A DNA stretch of 7,451 bases from Deltaproteobacteria bacterium. Lineage in GTDB: Bacteria > Desulfobacterota > Anaeroferrophillalia > Anaeroferrophillales > Tharpellaceae. Below, in pieces: positions 4,372 to 7,451 of this stretch. Position numbers and translations under genes: made by a program. The notes beneath the pieces were generated by a model. The model worked only from the letters and a program-made list of their open reading frames with translations, did not search any database and was not told where the DNA came from. The first letter of the stretch is position 1; each line of letters starts with the position of its first letter. The stretch spans positions 1-7,451 of the forward strand of contig JAUVDU010000064.1 of assembly GCA_030595135.1 (NCBI GenBank). The letters are read 5' to 3'.

Positions 4372-7026
4372 ATGACCGGGAATGAGATTCGCAAGAAATT
4401 TTTGGACTATTTTTGCGGGCAGGAACATAGCGAAGTTTCCAGCTCCAGTCTGGTACCGGCCAACGATCCGACCCTGCTCTTTACCAATGCCGGAATGAAT
4501 CAGTTCAAGGATACCTTCCTAGGCCTTGAAGAGCGCGCCTACAAGCGGGCCACCACCTCACAGAAATGTGTGCGGGCCGGCGGCAAACATAACGATCTTG
4601 AAAATGTCGGTCGCACCGCCCGCCATCATACTTTTTTTGAGATGTTGGGTAATTTCTCCTTTGGTGACTATTTCAAGCAAGAAGCCGTTGAGTATGCTTG
4701 GGATTTTTTGACCCGGGTAATGGAACTTGATGCGGAAAAATTGTGGGCAACCGTCTTTCTTGATGACGATGAAGCTTACGATCTCTGGAAAAACATAATT
4801 GGGGTACCTGAAGAGCGAATTGTTCGGCTTGGCGAAAAAGATAATTTCTGGGCTATGGGCGATACCGGCCCTTGCGGGCCTTGTTCCGAAATTCTTTACG
4901 ATCAAGGGGAGAGCATGAGTTGCGGCCCCGATTGTGGAATCGGTATTTGCGATTGTGACCGTTACTTAGAGATCTGGAACCTGGTTTTTATGCAGTATAA
5001 CCGGGATGCAAGTGGCACCATGAATCCGCTGCCCAAACCCAGTATCGATACCGGTATGGGGCTTGAACGTCTGGCAGCCGTGGTACAGGGTGTGCAGAGT
5101 AATTACGACACTGATCTTTTGCGCCAGGTTATTGCCGCCGGTGAAAAAATCTCCGGTAAAATTTATGGCGACGATAACGAAAATGATGTTTCGTTGCGGG
5201 TGCTGGCTGATCACAGTCGGGCGGCCACGTTTCTGATTGCTGATGGTATCCTGCCAGCTAATGATGGGCGCGGTTATGTTTTGCGCCGGATTATGCGGCG
5301 TGCCGCCCGTCACGGCAAAATGCTGGGGCTTAACGATCCTTTTCTCTATCAATTGGCCGAAGCTGTAGCCCAGGTGATGCAACAACCCTATCCCGAACTT
5401 AAAAAATCATTACCCTTCATAACTAGAGTGATTAAGAGTGAAGAGGAGCGTTTTGGTGAAACCCTCGACCGTGGACTCAAAATTCTCGATGAAGAAATTG
5501 AGAAGTTGAAAGTTTCCGACTCGACCACGCTTTCCGGTGAAGTTACGTTTAAACTTTACGACACTTTCGGTTTTCCGGTTGATCTAACGGCCGACATTAT
5601 TGAAAAAGATGGTTTTACCGTTGATCACGAGGGTTTTACCGCACAGATGCAAAAACAACAAGAACTCTCACGCAAAGCCTGGAAGGGTTCGGGTGAAGAC
5701 GCTGTTGACGAGATTTATAAAAATCTGCTCAATGAAGGACTTAAAAGCGAGTTCGTCGGTTATGAAAACTTTTCCGCCCAAGGGAAAGTTATCGCCATGT
5801 TGCATGATGGGGGGCCGGTATCACTGGCAGAAAAAGGGCAGGAAGTAGAAATTCTCTTTGACCGTACCCCTTTCTATGGTGAGTCCGGTGGGCAGGCTGG
5901 TGATCAGGGGCGGGGGCAGATAGAAGAAAATGGTGAAGAGAGTGTCGCTTTTGAAATTATAGCAACAACGAAACCTCTTGATGGCTTGATTTTGCATCGG
6001 GCTCGAATTACCGATGGTCAATTGCGGCTTAATGATGAATGTCTGCTGGTCATTTCCCGTGAAGAACGTCTGGCTACGGCCCGGCATCACTCGGCAACCC
6101 ATCTGCTTCAGGCCAAGCTGCAAGAAGTTCTCGGAGATCATGTTAAACAGGCGGGATCATTGGTTACGCCGGAACGTTTACGCTTTGATTTCAGTCACTT
6201 TTCAGCATTAACTGAAGCAGAACTTGAAGAAATTGAACTACTCGTCAACCGCGAAATCATGGCCAATCGCTCGGTTTACACGGAAGAAACGAGCATGGAT
6301 GAAGCCATAAAAAAAGGCGCGATGGCGATCTTTGGCGAAAAATATGGCACTAAAGTGCGGATGGTGAGCATGGGTGAGGCCAGCATTGAACTTTGTGGCG
6401 GAACCCACGTTGAGTCAACCGGCGACATCGGTTTTTGTAAAATTATCAGTGAAACCGGAATTGCCGCCGGGGTTCGTCGCCTCGAAGCTCTGAGCGGGAT
6501 TGCGGCCTGGAATTACATCAATAAGCGGGAAAAGATCATGCGTCAGGCCGCAACTTGTCTCAAAGGAATTCCCGAAGAGCTGGTTGAGCGGGTTGAACGT
6601 TTGCAAGAACAGAACAAGGATCAGCAAAAAGAGATCAGCTCGTTGAAGGAAAAACTTGTCAGTGCCAGTGTCGGTGGGGGTGGCGGTAATGCGGTTTCTC
6701 TTGAAGAGATCAATGGGGTTCCGGTTTTGGTGAAACGGGTCGAGTGTGATGATCCTAAAGAGATGCGCCAGGTCATGGATGCTTACAAACAGAAAAACAG
6801 CGACGGTATTACCCTGCTCGGAGCAACTCATGCCGGTAAAGCGATTCTTATTGTTCATGTCGGCAAAGCCTGGCAGAAAAAGTATCCGGCCGGTACCCTG
6901 ATTCGTGAACTTGCCGCAAAAGTCGGCGGCAAAGGCGGCGGCAAACCCGAACTCGCCCAGGCCGGCGGCCCCCAAGGCGATCAACTTGATGCCGCGCTAG
7001 AGCATTTACGCACCCTGTTACAGTAA
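4372..7026 (+). CDS. alaS: Alanyl-tRNA synthetase
   Basis: This cytoplasmic class II synthetase charges tRNA-Ala and clears mischarged Ser/Gly. The 884 residues are full length (family about 870-890). The N-terminal catalytic core has TNAGMNQFKD (38-47), the motif-2 region with CVRAGGKHNDLENVGRT (66-82) and FEMLGNFSFGDYF (89-101), GDTGPCGPCSE (163-173) and motif 3 GMGLERL (228-234). A cysteine cluster C184, C188, C193, C195 precedes RYLEIWN, suggesting an extra metal-binding insertion. The editing domain carries H573-x3-H577 and C675-x3-H679, the metal ligands, with the 102-residue H-to-C spacing known from E. coli. A coiled-coil (about 735-762) and a glycine run lead into the C-Ala domain, whose glycine-rich block GGKGGGKPELAQAGG is at 852-866. 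ATG 4372 is chosen over the adjacent TTG. The 54-bp gap after recX shows no terminator, so readthrough from the rec genes is possible. Confidence 0.98.
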   Translation: MTGNEIRKKFLDYFCGQEHSEVSSSSLVPANDPTLLFTNAGMNQFKDTFLGLEERAYKRATTSQKCVRAGGKHNDLENVGRTARHHTFFEMLGNFSFGDYFKQEAVEYAWDFLTRVMELDAEKLWATVFLDDDEAYDLWKNIIGVPEERIVRLGEKDNFWAMGDTGPCGPCSEILYDQGESMSCGPDCGIGICDCDRYLEIWNLVFMQYNRDASGTMNPLPKPSIDTGMGLERLAAVVQGVQSNYDTDLLRQVIAAGEKISGKIYGDDNENDVSLRVLADHSRAATFLIADGILPANDGRGYVLRRIMRRAARHGKMLGLNDPFLYQLAEAVAQVMQQPYPELKKSLPFITRVIKSEEERFGETLDRGLKILDEEIEKLKVSDSTTLSGEVTFKLYDTFGFPVDLTADIIEKDGFTVDHEGFTAQMQKQQELSRKAWKGSGEDAVDEIYKNLLNEGLKSEFVGYENFSAQGKVIAMLHDGGPVSLAEKGQEVEILFDRTPFYGESGGQAGDQGRGQIEENGEESVAFEIIATTKPLDGLILHRARITDGQLRLNDECLLVISREERLATARHHSATHLLQAKLQEVLGDHVKQAGSLVTPERLRFDFSHFSALTEAELEEIELLVNREIMANRSVYTEETSMDEAIKKGAMAIFGEKYGTKVRMVSMGEASIELCGGTHVESTGDIGFCKIISETGIAAGVRRLEALSGIAAWNYINKREKIMRQAATCLKGIPEELVERVERLQEQNKDQQKEISSLKEKLVSASVGGGGGNAVSLEEINGVPVLVKRVECDDPKEMRQVMDAYKQKNSDGITLLGATHAGKAILIVHVGKAWQKKYPAGTLIRELAAKVGGKGGGKPELAQAGGPQGDQLDAALEHLRTLLQ

Positions 7027-7043
7027 AAAACCTTCCATTAATC

Positions 7044-7090
7044 AAAAAAGCGCCGCTGTCATTCAAATAAATGGCAGCGGCGCTTTTTTT
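7044..7090. terminator. Bidirectional intrinsic terminator of alaS and pheA
   Basis: GCGCCGCTGTCATT (7050-7063) pairs with AATGGCAGCGGCGC (7070-7083) through 14 base pairs, one of them G-U, around the 6-nt loop CAAATA. Six A (7044-7049) and seven T (7084-7090) flank the stem. On the plus strand the T-run terminates alaS, whose stop is 17 bp upstream. On the minus strand the A-run becomes a U-run for the converging pheA transcript. Confidence 0.93.
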
Positions 7091-7105
7091 GTCGGCTATT
7101 CCATT

Positions 7106-7258
7106 TGATGAACTCGTAAAAAGTCATGGGATGGCTAAGTTAAAATTTCGATAGACAAGATGTTGTGGTTTCCCCGGCGCGAGACCATACATGTAGTATG
7201 TCGAGTGTCGGGGAAGCCACAACAGCGCAGGATATCGGAACTTTTTACGACGCCATCA
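7106..7258. repeat. 153-bp palindromic element downstream of pheA
   Basis: The outer arms TGATGAACTCGTAAAAAGT (7106-7124) and ACTTTTTACGACGCCATCA (7240-7258) match in inverted orientation at 16 of 19 positions. Next, TTTCGATA (7146-7153) pairs with TATCGGAA (7233-7240) with one G-U; both inner and outer pairings use base 7240, so they compete there. The core GTTGTGGTTTCCCCG (7162-7176) pairs with CGGGGAAGCCACAAC (7209-7223) at 15 positions including one G-U. CATAC (7186-7190) pairs with GTATG (7196-7200) around a 5-nt loop. The left arm has about 20 extra bases (7125-7145) with no partner. The element starts 9 bp beyond the pheA stop in pheA's direction and ends 15 bp short of the terminator. 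It has no coding capacity and shares no sequence with the other palindromes in the window. Confidence 0.82.
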
Positions 7259-7267
7259 CATTTGACT

Positions 7268-7450
7268 TTATGAAGAACGGGGATATGAGCCCAATACTTT
7301 CATATAGAGGCAGATCTCTTTGGTGGCTTTGATCATGGCCGCAACTTTTTTATCCTCACGGTGACCTTCGAAATCAGCAATAAAAAAGTAGCTCCATTTC
7401 TCGTTACGGGTTGGCCGAGACTCCAGCTTGACCATATTTACACCATATTC
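7268..7450 (-). CDS. pheA: Prephenate dehydratase, C-terminal ACT domain (partial)
   Basis: The last 60 residues of a minus-strand gene enter from the right edge and end at the TAA at 7270-7268. They contain VNMVKLESRPTRNEKWSYFF, with the ESRP motif that in the ACT domain of prephenate dehydratase takes part in phenylalanine binding and feedback inhibition. They end in CLYMKVLGSYPRSS, the typical C-terminal signature of PheA proteins. The enzyme converts prephenate to phenylpyruvate in phenylalanine synthesis. In many proteobacteria it is fused to an N-terminal chorismate mutase (P-protein), but that part lies outside the window, so monofunctional or bifunctional cannot be decided. The gene converges on alaS and shares its terminator; a palindromic repeat lies between the stop and the terminator. 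Confidence 0.93.
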   Translation of the reverse strand, partial: EYGVNMVKLESRPTRNEKWSYFFIADFEGHREDKKVAAMIKATKEICLYMKVLGSYPRSS

Positions 7451-7451
7451 A

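Noticed and set aside
6415..6984. Minus-strand open frame of 189 codons
   Set aside because: It is antisense to the alaS C-terminal region, and its composition mirrors alaS codons without a family signature.

Overview
The window reads as a chromosomal housekeeping segment from a Gram-negative bacterium. The best guess is a deltaproteobacterium of the Desulfuromonadota/Desulfobacterota kind. The grounds are the order pgpA-recA-pilT-recX-alaS, the outer-membrane/periplasmic OmpA-domain protein, the type IV pilus retraction ATPase, and the balanced base composition. The lineage is inferred from gene order and protein style, not from a database match.

Layout, left to right. (1) Positions 1-537, minus strand: a secreted OmpA-domain protein whose C-terminal end runs off the window. 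(2) Positions 538-955: a divergent intergenic region with two direct copies of a 67-bp element bounded by perfect 11-bp inverted ends. The second copy carries an extra 62 bp holding a perfect 16-bp-stem hairpin. (3) Positions 956-4317, plus strand: pgpA (phosphatidylglycerophosphatase A), recA, a PilT-type ATPase with an acidic tail, and recX, which overlaps pilT by ATGA. A 143-bp imperfect palindrome fills the recA-pilT gap. (4) Positions 4372-7026, plus strand: alaS, complete, followed by a strong bidirectional intrinsic terminator. (5) Positions 7106-7258: a third, unrelated long palindrome. (6) Positions 7268-7450, minus strand: the C-terminal ACT domain of prephenate dehydratase (pheA), converging on alaS and sharing its terminator.

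How the genes work together: recA (strand exchange and SOS coprotease) and recX (RecA filament modulator) are a functional pair, split here by a pilT-like gene. recX is probably translationally coupled to pilT rather than to recA. pgpA and alaS serve phospholipid synthesis and tRNA charging, and pheA serves phenylalanine synthesis. They are neighbours by synteny rather than parts of one pathway.

The protein genes are all recognisable families. The most unusual content is non-coding: each of the three largest intergenic gaps holds a different palindromic, MITE- or REP-like element, and one of these appears to carry a second element inside it. I found no complete new multi-gene system, CRISPR array, tRNA or rRNA.
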